DNA of 64,000 nt from Marinobacter psychrophilus (GTDB lineage Bacteria > Pseudomonadota > Gammaproteobacteria > Pseudomonadales > Oleiphilaceae). The notes below the pieces were generated by a model. That model saw only the letters and a list, made by a program, of their open reading frames with translations. It did not search any database and had not been told where the DNA came from. Both the position numbers and the translations under genes were made by a program. Each line of letters starts with the position of its first letter. Within the stretch, counting starts at the first letter, position 1. Shown one piece after another: positions 1 to 8,798 of this stretch. The stretch lies in contig NZ_CP011494.1 of assembly GCF_001043175.1 (NCBI RefSeq), positions 1,736,001-1,800,000 of the forward strand, read 5' to 3'.

Positions 1-744
1 GAACAGGTTGAGCAGGTCTTTTACTTGCAGCCCTTCGCGGTCTTTGCCGGCAATGTCGAACACCACTTCGCCCTGGTGCAGCATCACGGTGCGGGTGCCT
101 ACTTCCAGCGCCTGCTTCATGCTGTGAGTGACCATCAGGGCGGTGAGTTTCTGTTCAGCGATAATATTCTGGGTCAGTTCCAGTACGAAAGACGCGGTTT
201 TTGGGTCCAGTGCAGCGGTGTGTTCGTCTAGCAGCAGAATGCTGGACGGTGTCAGGCTTGCCATCAACAGGCTAACGGCTTGGCGCTGGCCGCCAGAGAG
301 AAGGCCCATTTTATCGGTCAGACGGTTTTCCAGGCCCAAACCCAGAGTGGCCAGGCTGGCGCGAAAGTGTTCCCGATACTGTTTTTTCACCGCGGTGCCC
401 AGGCTGCGGTGTTTGCCGCGTTTGGTGGCCAAGGCCAGGTTTTCTTCAATCGACAGGCCTTCACACGTGCCGGCCAGCGGGTCTTGGAATACCCGCGCCA
501 CGCGCCCGGTGCGTTTGTGGGTGGGCAGCTTGGTGACGTCGATGTTATCGACAAGAATTTTGCCACTGTCGACCAGTACTTCGCCGGCCAGGGCGTTCAA
601 AAAAGTGGATTTTCCGGCGCCGTTACTGCCAATAACGGTGACAAATTCGCCTTGGTTGACGGTCAGGCTCATGCCACGCAGAGCCGGGTTTTCCAGGGGG
701 GTGCCTTCGCCGAAGGTCAGCCGGAGGTCTGTTGCGGTAATCAT
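1..744 (-). CDS. ABC transporter ATP-binding protein (partial, 3' end outside window)
   Basis: This is the nucleotide-binding subunit of a binding-protein-dependent importer; it hydrolyses ATP at the inner face of the cytoplasmic membrane to drive the permease encoded just upstream. The 248 codons visible show Walker A GSNGAGKST at about residues 39-47, a Q-loop (FQDP), the signature LSGGQRQ, Walker B ILLLDEHTAALD and the switch histidine in MVTHS. The His after DEH, where most ABC ATPases have Pro, is seen in the COG1101-type family that pairs with COG4120 permeases and COG2984 binding proteins, which fits the two neighbours. ATG at 744 is preceded by GAGGAG and lies 9 bp from the permease stop. 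The frame is still open at base 1. The substrate cannot be read from sequence; relatives are linked to tryptophan or other small amino compounds. Confidence 0.9.
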   Translation of the reverse strand, partial: MITATDLRLTFGEGTPLENPALRGMSLTVNQGEFVTVIGSNGAGKSTFLNALAGEVLVDSGKILVDNIDVTKLPTHKRTGRVARVFQDPLAGTCEGLSIEENLALATKRGKHRSLGTAVKKQYREHFRASLATLGLGLENRLTDKMGLLSGGQRQAVSLLMASLTPSSILLLDEHTAALDPKTASFVLELTQNIIAEQKLTALMVTHSMKQALEVGTRTVMLHQGEVVFDIAGKDREGLQVKDLLNLF

Positions 745-753
745 GGTGCCTCC

Positions 754-1656
754 TCAGGCCTTTCTGCGTTTGAATTTGTTCATCAGTGACACGCGGGCAC
801 CGGGCAGAACAATGGCCAGGGTGACCAGAACGGCGGTAATCAGGTTCAGGTCTTGCGCTTTCAGGCCCAGTACATCGGCGTTCAGTGCGAAGGCGATGGC
901 CAAGCGGTAAATGATGGCGCCGACCACGCAGGCCAGCAACGCACGAAATACGCTGGTGGGCGTTATAACCGCTTCACCGCCAATCAGCGATGCCAGGCCG
1001 ATCACAATAACGCCTACGCCCATGGTGACATCGGCTGCGCCCTGGCTTTGGGCGAACAGTGCTCCGGCCAGGCCTACCAGGCCGTTGGATACAGCCACAC
1101 CCAGAATAATCATGCCACCCGTTGCGATGCCCTGGGCCCTGGCCATACGAGCGTTAGCACCGGTGGCGCGCATGGCCAGCCCGATTTCAGATTTCATGAA
1201 ACGCCAAAGCAGAAACAGCGTGGCACCGATAACGAGGGTGAACAGCAACACCGATACCTGATGATATTCAAGCCCCAAGTTGTACCAGGGGGTCAGCACG
1301 GTGTCTTCCATTAACAGTGCCACGTTGGGGCGGCCCATAATGCGCAGATTTATGGAATAGAGCGCGATCATGGTCAGAATAGACGCCAGCAGGTTCAGAA
1401 TTTTCAGTTTTACGTTGAGCAGGGCGGTTACCGCACCAGCGGCCATGCCGGCCAGTATCGCAGCTCCGGTTGCCAGCCAAGGGTTCCAGCCGGCAATAAT
1501 CAGCATGGCGGCCACGGCAGCGCCAAGGGGGAAGCTGCCGTCTACGGTCAAGTCGGGGAAGTCCAGAACACGGAATGACAGGTAGATTCCGAAGGCAACC
1601 AGGCCGTATATCAAGCCGGTTTCTAATGCGCCGTAAAAGGCAATGTTACTGAGCAT
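754..1656 (-). CDS. ABC transporter permease (COG4120-type)
   Basis: This is the membrane subunit of the importer, 300 residues and almost entirely hydrophobic, with about eight predicted membrane segments. It resembles branched-chain-amino-acid-type permeases; the conserved FRVLDFPDLTVDGSFPLGA stretch near residues 28-46 is typical of the COG4120 group that works with COG2984 binding proteins. It lies between the binding protein gene (69 bp upstream) and the ATPase gene (9 bp downstream), all on the minus strand, so the three form one operon in the order binding protein, permease, ATPase. The C-terminus is basic (KFKRRKA), as expected for a cytoplasmic end. Confidence 0.9.
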   Translation of the reverse strand: MLSNIAFYGALETGLIYGLVAFGIYLSFRVLDFPDLTVDGSFPLGAAVAAMLIIAGWNPWLATGAAILAGMAAGAVTALLNVKLKILNLLASILTMIALYSINLRIMGRPNVALLMEDTVLTPWYNLGLEYHQVSVLLFTLVIGATLFLLWRFMKSEIGLAMRATGANARMARAQGIATGGMIILGVAVSNGLVGLAGALFAQSQGAADVTMGVGVIVIGLASLIGGEAVITPTSVFRALLACVVGAIIYRLAIAFALNADVLGLKAQDLNLITAVLVTLAIVLPGARVSLMNKFKRRKA

Positions 1657-1725
1657 GGATAAGGTTCGCTGTTAAAGAAAACGGACAGGTCGGTGTGGTT
1701 GCCGCCTGCCCGTGTAAGTCAGGCT

Positions 1726-2700
1726 TTACTTGGCGTTGGAAACCACTTCTTTGGCTTCCGCAATAATGTCATCGGCAATGGTCATGCCCATGCGTGCGGC
1801 GGCTTCAGGATTAACAAACAGGTCTAGGGTGTCCATGGTTTCTACCGGCATATCGGCGGTGCCAGCACCTTCCATGATGCGTACGACCATGGCGCCGGTC
1901 TGGCGGCCGTGATTGTAGTAATTGAAGCCCAGTGCAGCAACTGCTCCGCGGGAAACCGTGGCGGTGTCGGCGGCAAATACCGGAATTTTCGAGCGTTCAC
2001 CGACAGAAATCACGGCTTCTGCTGCGCTGATGACGGTGTTGTCAGTGGTCAGGTAGATAGCATCTACTTTGTCTACCAGCGAACGGGATGCGCCCAGCAC
2101 TTCGGAGGTTTTGGTAGCCGCGGCTTTAACCAGCACCATGTCGCGCGCTTTCATGCTTTCTTCAATCATGCCCACCAAGGCCACGGCGTTGGCTTCACCC
2201 GGGTTGTAAACCGTGCCAATACGCTTGGCGTTTGGTACCAGGCGCTGTAGCAAATCCAGATGTTTCTCGATAGGCAGCATGTCAGATACGCCGGTGATGT
2301 TGGCGCCGGGTGCGTCCAGCGATATCACCAACTTCGCGCCAACCGGATCGGTGACCGCGGAAAATACAACCGGAATGTTACGGGCTGCAGCGGCAACGGT
2401 TTGCGCAGACGGCGTGGCGATGGCAACGATAACAGCCGGGCTTTCACCTATAAACTTACGTGCAATCTGGGCGGCGATGCCGGTGTTGCCCTGAGCGCTT
2501 TCGTGGATGATGCGAATGTTGTCGCCGTCTACATAGCCACGCTCTGCCAGTTCATCTTTTATGCCTTCATAGACCGAGTCCAGAGCGGGATGTTCTACAA
2601 TCTGGGTAATAGCAACCACAGGAAGCTCTGCAGCCTGAGTAAAACTAGCAGCGGCAAGCACGGATGCACCAATCAGGGTGCGCAACATTCTATTGGCCAT
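1726..2700 (-). CDS. ABC transporter periplasmic substrate-binding protein (COG2984-type)
   Basis: This is the periplasmic ligand-binding subunit and first gene of the importer operon. Its 324 residues begin with a signal peptide (about residues 1-23, ending SFTQA before AELPVVAITQI). The mature protein has the type I periplasmic-binding fold of the COG2984/PF04392 family, with VVAIATPSAQ and PVVFSAVTDPVGA as recognisable family stretches. Relatives bind tryptophan or other small molecules; the ligand here is not assignable. Upstream sequence to 3015 is shared with the divergent acyl-CoA synthetase gene. Confidence 0.9.
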   Translation of the reverse strand: MANRMLRTLIGASVLAAASFTQAAELPVVAITQIVEHPALDSVYEGIKDELAERGYVDGDNIRIIHESAQGNTGIAAQIARKFIGESPAVIVAIATPSAQTVAAAARNIPVVFSAVTDPVGAKLVISLDAPGANITGVSDMLPIEKHLDLLQRLVPNAKRIGTVYNPGEANAVALVGMIEESMKARDMVLVKAAATKTSEVLGASRSLVDKVDAIYLTTDNTVISAAEAVISVGERSKIPVFAADTATVSRGAVAALGFNYYNHGRQTGAMVVRIMEGAGTADMPVETMDTLDLFVNPEAAARMGMTIADDIIAEAKEVVSNAK

Positions 2701-3015
2701 ACAACCATCTCCGAGTCGGTTAACTGATTTTACGTGGGTTATTTTTGCTGTGCGTGTACAAAGAGCGGAAGTTTACCACAGGATTTGCGCTTGCGGGGTA
2801 AGCAGCGGAGCGTGATTCTGCATCGGTCTGGCGGGAGTTACAAGGCCAGCAGACGATTGCCGATGTTGACAGCATTTAATGTTTGGCCCACTTATTTCAA
2901 GACATCATACGTTGGTGTAATGTGTAATGTGTCATCGTGATATACAGACCAATAAGCGCTTATTTCTGGGTTTAAAAGGCTGTTTTCCAATCGGACTGAA
3001 TGAGCAGGGTATCAA
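2701..3015. promoter_or_regulatory. Divergent intergenic region (315 bp)
   Basis: No gene is visible here between the minus-strand importer and the plus-strand acyl-CoA synthetase. TTGACA at 2866-2871 is a good -35 hexamer but is followed only by weak -10 candidates (ACTTAT or TTATTT, near 2890-2897). A short run of TGTAATG-type repeats lies at about 2915-2935. Promoters for both directions must lie here; none is certain. Confidence 0.35.
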
Positions 3016-4683
3016 ATGATAACAACGAACAAGCTACCTCTCGACCTGATTTACCATTGGGAGTCTACCATCGGGGACTCTTTATACCTGACCCAGCCGA
3101 TAGGAAACGGCCAGGTTGACGAGTTTACCTGGCGCCGTGCAGCCGACGAGGCCCGGCGCATGGCGGCGTATCTGAAATCGATGGACCTACCCGCTGGCAG
3201 CAGTATTGGGCTAATTTCGAAAAATTGTGCTCACTGGGTGATGGCAGACTGGGCAATCTGGATGTCGGGCTATGTGTCTGTGCCCATTTACCCGACCCTG
3301 AACGCGACCACGGTTGCCTACATTCTTGAACACTCCGAGTGCAAGGCTCTGTTTGTTGGCAAGCTGGACGATTGGGACATGATGAAACCCGGTGTGCCAG
3401 AGACCATGCACTGCATTTCGTTTCCTTCCAGCCCGCCCACAGACTTTGTGACCTGGAACGACATTATTCGCGACACGGCGCCACTGGAAGGCGAGGTGAA
3501 GCGCGAGGCCGGTGAGTTGGCCACGTTGGTGTACACGTCTGGCAGCACCGGTCAGCCCAAAGGCGTTATGTTGAGCTTTGCTAACCTGGCATTTGCTGCT
3601 GAAGGTGCCACTCAAACTCTGGGGCTTTCACCCAACGAGCGTATGCTGTCTTATTTGCCGCTGGCACACGTGTTTGAGCGCGCTTTTGTGGAGTTTGGCT
3701 CGCTGTATAACGGCTTTCAATTGTTCTTTGCGGAATCGCTGGATACGTTCGTGGCCGATGTGCAACGTGCGCAGCCTACGCTGTTCTTGTCTGTGCCCAG
3801 GCTGTGGGTGAAGTTCCAGCACGGCGTACTGCAGAAAATGCCGCAGAAAAAGCTCAACGTGTTGTTGAAAATCCCAATCGTTAGCGGTGTCATCAAGAAA
3901 AAAATTCTCAACGGCCTGGGGCTTGGCAAGGTGAAATTGGCGGGCAGTGGGTCTGCGCCGCTTTCTAATGATGTGCTGAGCTGGTATCGCAGCCTTGGGT
4001 TGGAATTGCTGGAAGGTTATGGCATGTCCGAGAACGTGGCCTATTCCCACATGAACAAACGGGGCCGCTCGCGCATCGGTTATGTTGGCGAGGCCTTGCC
4101 CGGTGTGGAAGTGCGCATCAGTGACAACGGTGAAGTTTTGATAAAAAGCCCGGCGACTATGATGGGCTACTTCAAGGATGAAGAACGCACCCGCGAAACC
4201 ATGAGCGAAGACGGCTTTTTGAAAACCGGTGATAAAGGCGAACTGGACGAGATGGGGCGCCTGAAACTAACTGGCCGTACCAAAGAGATGTTCAAAACCA
4301 GTAAAGGCAAGTACATTGCTCCGGCGGCTTTGGAAAACCGACTGATGGCAAATCAAAGTATTGAGATGGTTTGTGTTTCCGGCGCCAATCAGACCAACCC
4401 GTTTGCACTGGTGCTGCTCAATGAAAATTTGCGGCCGCAGATGGCAGATCCAGTGGTGCGCAAAACCGTTGAGGCAGAGCTGAACGCCCTGCGCGATGAG
4501 GTGAATCGTGCGGTAGACCCGCATGAAAAACTGGCGTTCATTGCGGTGGTTACGGATGAGTGGTCAATCGAAAACAGTTTTCTGACGCCTACTCTCAAGC
4601 TTAAACGTAACGTGGTTGAAGCGGCTTACGAAAGTGAGGTTGAAGGCTGGTATGCCGAGCGTAAGTCGGTGGTTTGGCACTAA
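3016..4683 (+). CDS. AMP-dependent long-chain acyl-CoA synthetase
   Basis: This enzyme activates a fatty acid with ATP and CoA, through an acyl-adenylate, to acyl-CoA. Its 555 residues carry the AMP-binding P-loop YTSGSTGQPKG at about residue 170, the acyl-adenylate motif GYGMSEN near 334, and the TGDKGELDEMGRLKLTGR hinge region near 403. The LPLAHVFER and LSVPRLWVKF stretches are typical of the long-chain/AMP-forming ligase branch. It has no signal peptide. It stands alone with its own terminator and is followed by a thioesterase gene, so the pair may work in acyl-CoA turnover (inference). Chain-length specificity is not readable; no fadD symbol is assigned because several paralogues are usual. 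Confidence 0.9.
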   Translation: MITTNKLPLDLIYHWESTIGDSLYLTQPIGNGQVDEFTWRRAADEARRMAAYLKSMDLPAGSSIGLISKNCAHWVMADWAIWMSGYVSVPIYPTLNATTVAYILEHSECKALFVGKLDDWDMMKPGVPETMHCISFPSSPPTDFVTWNDIIRDTAPLEGEVKREAGELATLVYTSGSTGQPKGVMLSFANLAFAAEGATQTLGLSPNERMLSYLPLAHVFERAFVEFGSLYNGFQLFFAESLDTFVADVQRAQPTLFLSVPRLWVKFQHGVLQKMPQKKLNVLLKIPIVSGVIKKKILNGLGLGKVKLAGSGSAPLSNDVLSWYRSLGLELLEGYGMSENVAYSHMNKRGRSRIGYVGEALPGVEVRISDNGEVLIKSPATMMGYFKDEERTRETMSEDGFLKTGDKGELDEMGRLKLTGRTKEMFKTSKGKYIAPAALENRLMANQSIEMVCVSGANQTNPFALVLLNENLRPQMADPVVRKTVEAELNALRDEVNRAVDPHEKLAFIAVVTDEWSIENSFLTPTLKLKRNVVEAAYESEVEGWYAERKSVVWH

Positions 4684-4700
4684 ACACCCGTGACTCGGTG

Positions 4701-4726
4701 AAAAGCCCGGCAATGACCGGGCTTTT
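4701..4726 (+). terminator. Rho-independent terminator after acyl-CoA synthetase
   Basis: A perfect 10-bp stem, AAAAGCCCGG with CCGGGCTTTT, around a 6-nt loop and ending in a T run; it lies 18 bp after the synthetase stop codon. Confidence 0.9.
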
Positions 4727-4813
4727 CTATAAAAAAACCAAAGTTTATTTGTGGGTATGCCGTTATAGGGGTGTCCCTGTTTTTTTTCAGGACTATGTTG
4801 TCAGGAGCATGGC

Positions 4814-5296
4814 ATGTCGCGCCTCGCGCAGTTTCAAAAGCGTATCAACCAGCAGATTCCATTAACCACGGCCTTGGGCCTTAAATTGCTGGAATGGGAC
4901 GGCACGGCATTGTTGTTGAGCGCTCCGCTTGCACCCAACAGTAATCACCAGGGCACGGGCTTTGGTGGCAGCCTCTACAGCGTTGGCGTATCGGCCGCCT
5001 GGAGTGTTGCTGAGTTGGCGCTGGCTGATCTTCAGTTGAAAGGCACGGTTGTGGTGCAAACGGGCACGATTGAATACAAGTCGCCGGTGGATGGGGATTT
5101 CTTTAGTGTGTGCCGTTTACCCGACGGCGAGATGCCAGACCACTTTCGGAAAAGTCTGGCTCGCCATGGCCGTGCGCGGTTGGAGTTAACGGCCGAGATT
5201 TTTTGCGGCGTACCCACGATGCAACCGCAGCAAGAGCCGGCGGCTGTTTTCAGGGGGCGCTTTGTGGTCTCTGACGTGCGCTCGCGATCTCGTTAA
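4814..5296 (+). CDS. YiiD C-terminal-type thioesterase
   Basis: A 160-residue hotdog-fold protein of the YiiD C-terminal thioesterase family (PF09500), expected to hydrolyse an acyl thioester. The family-typical stretches NHQGTGFGGSLYSVGVSAAW (about 36-55) and TIEYKSPVDGDF (about 84-95) are present. ATG 4814 is chosen because AGGAG lies 7 bp before it; the ATG five bases earlier is in another frame. It stands alone here, whereas E. coli YiiD has an N-terminal acetyltransferase domain fused to this module. The substrate is unknown. Confidence 0.85.
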   Translation: MSRLAQFQKRINQQIPLTTALGLKLLEWDGTALLLSAPLAPNSNHQGTGFGGSLYSVGVSAAWSVAELALADLQLKGTVVVQTGTIEYKSPVDGDFFSVCRLPDGEMPDHFRKSLARHGRARLELTAEIFCGVPTMQPQQEPAAVFRGRFVVSDVRSRSR

Positions 5297-5328
5297 CGCG
5301 CTGAAAACCTTTTCGCGTAGAAAGGGCG

Positions 5329-7017
5329 TCAGTTCATGGCTCGCGAGTTGGAAATGGAGCGGCTCATCAGAATGATGGGGATAATGCCGGCCACCACGAT
5401 AATCAGCGCCGGCAATGCGCTGTGGAACAGTTTTTCGTCAGATGCAAACTGGTACACGTAAGTGGCCAGGGTTTCAAAGTTGAACGGCCGCAGAATCAGC
5501 GTGGCTGGCAACTCCTTCATACAGTCTACAAATACCACCAGCGCTGCGGTTATCAGGGTGCCCCGCAACATGGGCAGGTGAACTTTCACCAGAGTTTTGC
5601 CCGGTGTATGCCCCAAAGAGCGTGAAGCCATGTCCATGCTTGGGGTGATTTTCTGCAGGGCGCTTTCCACGCTGCCGGCAGACACCGCCAAAAAACGCAC
5701 GGTGTAGGCGAATATCAGTGCAAACGCTGACCCGCTGAGCAGCAGACCGCTGCTGAAACCAAAGTAATCGCGCATCAGACTGTCTAGCCAATTATCAAAC
5801 CCTGCCAATGGCACAATCACCCCCACCGCAAGCACTGCGCCGGGCATGGCGTAGCCCAAGCTTGAAAGCCGCATAAGCACCTGCATGCCACGGGTGTTAT
5901 GCAGCCGGCGGCTGTAGGCCAGAGTTACGCCAATAGCCAGAGTGGTGAGCGCTGCAGCGCTGGACAGGAAGAGGCTGTTTAGGGTGTTTTGAATAAAATC
6001 CGGGTTCCAGCTTTCGCTGAAATACTCGATGGCGTAGGTGGCCAGAGTGGCGCCTGGAATGGCAAAGCCCAACAAAACCGGAATGCCACACACTGCCACA
6101 CAGACCATCTGGCGTGGAAAGGACATGGTAAAGCGGCGGATGGGGTCGCGGTTGTCTCGGGCGGCAAACTGCTGCTGGCGGCGGCGTGAATAACGTTCCA
6201 GGGTGACCAGTACCAGCACAAACACCAACATAACGCTGGCAATCTGGGCGGCGCCGCCAAGGTTGCCCAGGTTCATCCAGGTATCAAACAGGCCGGCCGT
6301 GAGGGTTTGCACAGCGAAGAAGTCGACGGTGCCGAAATCGTTGAGGGTTTCCATCATCACCAGTGACAAGCCAACGGCAATCGCCGGGCGGGCGATGGGC
6401 AGCACGATACGAAAAAACGTACTGATTGCGGAGTGGCCCAGGCTGCGGCTAACCTCGAACAGCGAGGGTGACTGCTCCAAAAACGCCGCGCGGGCCAGCA
6501 GGTACACATAAGGGTAGAGCACCAAACCGATCATCAGGATGGCGCCTTCCAGGCTGCGAATTTCGGGAAACCAGTAATCCGCTGCACTGGTCCAGCCAAA
6601 CACAGCGCGCAGGGCACTTTGCACCGGCCCGGCATAGTCCAACAGGCTGGTGTACACATACGCAATAACGTAAGCCGGCACCGCGAAGGGCAGCAGCATG
6701 GCCCACTCAAAGTACTTGCGGCCGGGAAACTCGCACATGGTGACGGCCCAGGCGCTGGACAGGCCAATGCCCAAGGCAAGTATGCCTACGCCCAGCATCA
6801 GTTTAAGGGTTGTTAGCAGGTAGCGCGGCAGGGTGGTGCTCATCAGGTGCGGCCAGATGTTCTCGTCCGGGGAAAATGCCAGGTAAATAACGGCAAGCAC
6901 GGGTAGAGCGACAATAGCGGTAATCAGTGCTGCGGCGATCAGCCAGCGTTTAGAGGTGCGCTTGATGTACAGAGGTTGAGCCGGAGCAATGTTGGCACCG
7001 GTGGTAGCTTCAGGCAT
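5329..7017 (-). CDS. fbpB: Ferric iron ABC transporter permease (FbpB/SfuB type)
   Basis: A 562-residue fused double permease: two copies of the six-helix binding-protein-dependent permease domain in one chain, as in FbpB/SfuB/HitB. EAA-loop-like sequences occur in both halves (EVSRSLGHSAISTFFRIVLP near 189 and MASRSLGHTPGKTLVKVHLP near 462). It moves Fe(III) through the inner membrane after delivery by the FbpA-type protein encoded upstream. The gap to fbpA is 173 bp and holds a 12-bp hairpin. No ATPase gene of the system lies in this window; it may be elsewhere, since the next gene downstream is the convergent thioesterase. Confidence 0.92.
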   Translation of the reverse strand: MPEATTGANIAPAQPLYIKRTSKRWLIAAALITAIVALPVLAVIYLAFSPDENIWPHLMSTTLPRYLLTTLKLMLGVGILALGIGLSSAWAVTMCEFPGRKYFEWAMLLPFAVPAYVIAYVYTSLLDYAGPVQSALRAVFGWTSAADYWFPEIRSLEGAILMIGLVLYPYVYLLARAAFLEQSPSLFEVSRSLGHSAISTFFRIVLPIARPAIAVGLSLVMMETLNDFGTVDFFAVQTLTAGLFDTWMNLGNLGGAAQIASVMLVFVLVLVTLERYSRRRQQQFAARDNRDPIRRFTMSFPRQMVCVAVCGIPVLLGFAIPGATLATYAIEYFSESWNPDFIQNTLNSLFLSSAAALTTLAIGVTLAYSRRLHNTRGMQVLMRLSSLGYAMPGAVLAVGVIVPLAGFDNWLDSLMRDYFGFSSGLLLSGSAFALIFAYTVRFLAVSAGSVESALQKITPSMDMASRSLGHTPGKTLVKVHLPMLRGTLITAALVVFVDCMKELPATLILRPFNFETLATYVYQFASDEKLFHSALPALIIVVAGIIPIILMSRSISNSRAMN

Positions 7018-7140
7018 GTGGATCCTTCTGATTCAGCCCGACACAGAGGCTGAAAAGCGATGAACCGTTGAACAAGACGGGCTCAAAATGATGATGAAAA
7101 GAATTCAGATTTTAGACAGCTGAAGGCTTGCCTGCAAGCA

Positions 7141-7171
7141 AACCGGCGGCAGGAAGTGACTGCCGCCGGTT
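7141..7171 (-). terminator. Stem-loop between fbpA and fbpB
   Basis: A perfect 12-bp stem (AACCGGCGGCAG with CTGCCGCCGGTT) with a 7-nt loop. On the minus strand no U tract follows, so it looks more like a transcript-stabilising or attenuating hairpin that lets the binding protein be made in excess than a full terminator. Confidence 0.6.
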
Positions 7172-7190
7172 GTTTTTCGATTAAACGGAC

Positions 7191-8210
7191 TTATTCGCCG
7201 TCAAAATCTACACGGTCGACCAGTTTTACAGCGGCGTTGCGATTGTCAGCAATTTCCTGCAATGAAATGGAGTCTGGATTGATTTCGCCCCACTCGGCAA
7301 CCATACCCACAGGCTTAACATTCGGGTTAGCCGGGTATTCTGCGTTCGCTTCGGCGTAAATGCGCTGGGCTTCTGCTGAAGACAGGAACTCCATTAATTT
7401 AATGGCGTTGTCTTTGTTTGGTGCGCTTTTGGTCAGGGCAATGCTGCTGATATTGATATGGGTGCCGCGGCCGTCGGCGTTGGGGAATACCAGACGCACA
7501 GCTTCGGCGGCTTCGCGTTCGTTTTCATCTTGCAGCATGTTGCCGTAGTAGTAGCTGTTACCAATGGCAACGTCACACACGCCGGCTGCAATGGCCTTAA
7601 TCTGATCGCGATCGCCGCCTTGGGGTTTGCGTGCCAGATTGTCTTTTACGCCTGCCAGCCACGTTTCGGTGTCTGCTTCACCGTGGTGAGCAATCATCGA
7701 TGAGATCAGTGCGATGTTGTAAGGGTGTTTGCCGCTGCGGGTACAAATGCGGTTGTCCCACTTGCTGTCTGCCAGGTCTTCGTAAGTGGTGATTGCACCT
7801 TCTTCAACACGGTCTTTGGAGGTGTAGATCAAACGGCCACGGGTTGTCAGTGCGAACCACTGGCCATCTGGATGGCGCAGGTTTTCCGGGATGTTCTTGT
7901 TCAGAATCTCGTTGTCCGTGATGCCTTGCAGCAGATTACGTTCTACTAGTTCGTCGATGCGGGAAATGTCGACCGTCATCACCACGTCGGCAGGGCTATT
8001 ACGACCTTCGCGGTCCAGGCGCTCGGCCAGGCCTTGCTTGGCGAATACCACGTTGGATTCAATGCCGGTCTCTTTTTCAAACGCGTTCAGCAGAGGTTCC
8101 AGCAAGTAAGCCTGGCGGTAAGAGTAAATGTTCACTTCGCCGTCAGCAAACGCGGCCATGGGCATGGCAGTCAGGGCAATGGCAGCTGTGGCAGCCAGTT
8201 TCAATCGCAT
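7191..8210 (-). CDS. fbpA: Fe(III) ABC transporter periplasmic binding protein (FbpA type)
   Basis: A 339-residue periplasmic ferric-binding protein with a signal peptide (residues 1-22, ending MAAFADG). It begins with the family hallmark VNIYSYRQAYLLEPLLNAFE and contains the iron-ligand tyrosine cluster GNSYYYGNML near residue 217. It binds Fe(III) in the periplasm and passes it to FbpB. It is first in the operon, with a Fur-like dyad 60-80 bp upstream, so iron repression is likely. Confidence 0.93.
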   Translation of the reverse strand: MRLKLAATAAIALTAMPMAAFADGEVNIYSYRQAYLLEPLLNAFEKETGIESNVVFAKQGLAERLDREGRNSPADVVMTVDISRIDELVERNLLQGITDNEILNKNIPENLRHPDGQWFALTTRGRLIYTSKDRVEEGAITTYEDLADSKWDNRICTRSGKHPYNIALISSMIAHHGEADTETWLAGVKDNLARKPQGGDRDQIKAIAAGVCDVAIGNSYYYGNMLQDENEREAAEAVRLVFPNADGRGTHINISSIALTKSAPNKDNAIKLMEFLSSAEAQRIYAEANAEYPANPNVKPVGMVAEWGEINPDSISLQEIADNRNAAVKLVDRVDFDGE

Positions 8211-8271
8211 AATGTAAACCTTGGTTAATGGAGTATCGTTTTGTCAGGCTTGGTGAATCAATGTTAACAAC

Positions 8272-8290
8272 ACAAACCATTATCATTTGT
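8272..8290 (-). promoter_or_regulatory. Fur-box-like dyad upstream of fbpA
   Basis: On the minus strand, ACAAATGATAATGGTTTGT contains the exact Fur core ATGATAAT and is itself a dyad (ACAAA-N9-TTTGT). It matches about 11 of 19 positions of the Fur consensus. Placement before an iron-uptake gene strengthens the call. Confidence 0.5.
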
Positions 8291-8384
8291 ATTAACTGGA
8301 TAGTCAATCTTGCTTGTTTATACTTTGAGAAATTTGGTGGTATTCTTCATGTAAACAATATTCGTCAGCCTTGGTGCAAAATTT

Positions 8385-8663
8385 ATGAACCCAGATGACC
8401 GCCGCGAGCACTTGCGTACATCCATGAGTGCGACTGTAAAAGTTGAGCATGAAACTCTGGGAAAATTTGTGTTTGGTACCCGCGACATATCCGACGGCGG
8501 CGTGTTTATTGCGATTGAGGGTCAGCAATTTGCCCCTCAACTCGGTGATAAAGTGACCGTTCAAGTGCAGGGCTTGCCGATAGAAGCTCCTATTTTGCAC
8601 ATGATGGTGCGACGTGAAACGCCTGAGGGTTACGGTTTACAGTTTGCCGACAGCAACCCATAA
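8385..8663 (+). CDS. PilZ domain protein
   Basis: A single 92-residue PilZ domain, expected to bind cyclic di-GMP. The two ligand motifs are visible: RREHLR at residues 6-11 (RxxxR) and DISDGG at about 37-42 ([D/N]xSxxG). The ending, ETPEGYGLQFAD, is the usual last strand. The ATG at 8385 places the RxxxR motif at the usual distance from the N-terminus. It is monocistronic; the partner is unknown. The window also encodes two GGDEF-type proteins, so c-di-GMP signalling is present. Confidence 0.88.
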   Translation: MNPDDRREHLRTSMSATVKVEHETLGKFVFGTRDISDGGVFIAIEGQQFAPQLGDKVTVQVQGLPIEAPILHMMVRRETPEGYGLQFADSNP

Positions 8664-8798
8664 CGGTTAATATTCCCGCCCGATTAAGTCTGTCGTGCGC
8701 TTTAACAAGCGATGCGGCACGCAGTCTATGAAAAGTGACGCAGTATCCAGTCACGCAGTTCCCGCATTCAGTCTCATGTTTTTCTGTCAGGAATGTCT

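Noticed and set aside
128..910. Plus-strand open frame of 260 codons at the window start
   Set aside because: Antisense to the ABC ATPase with intact Walker A, signature and Walker B motifs.
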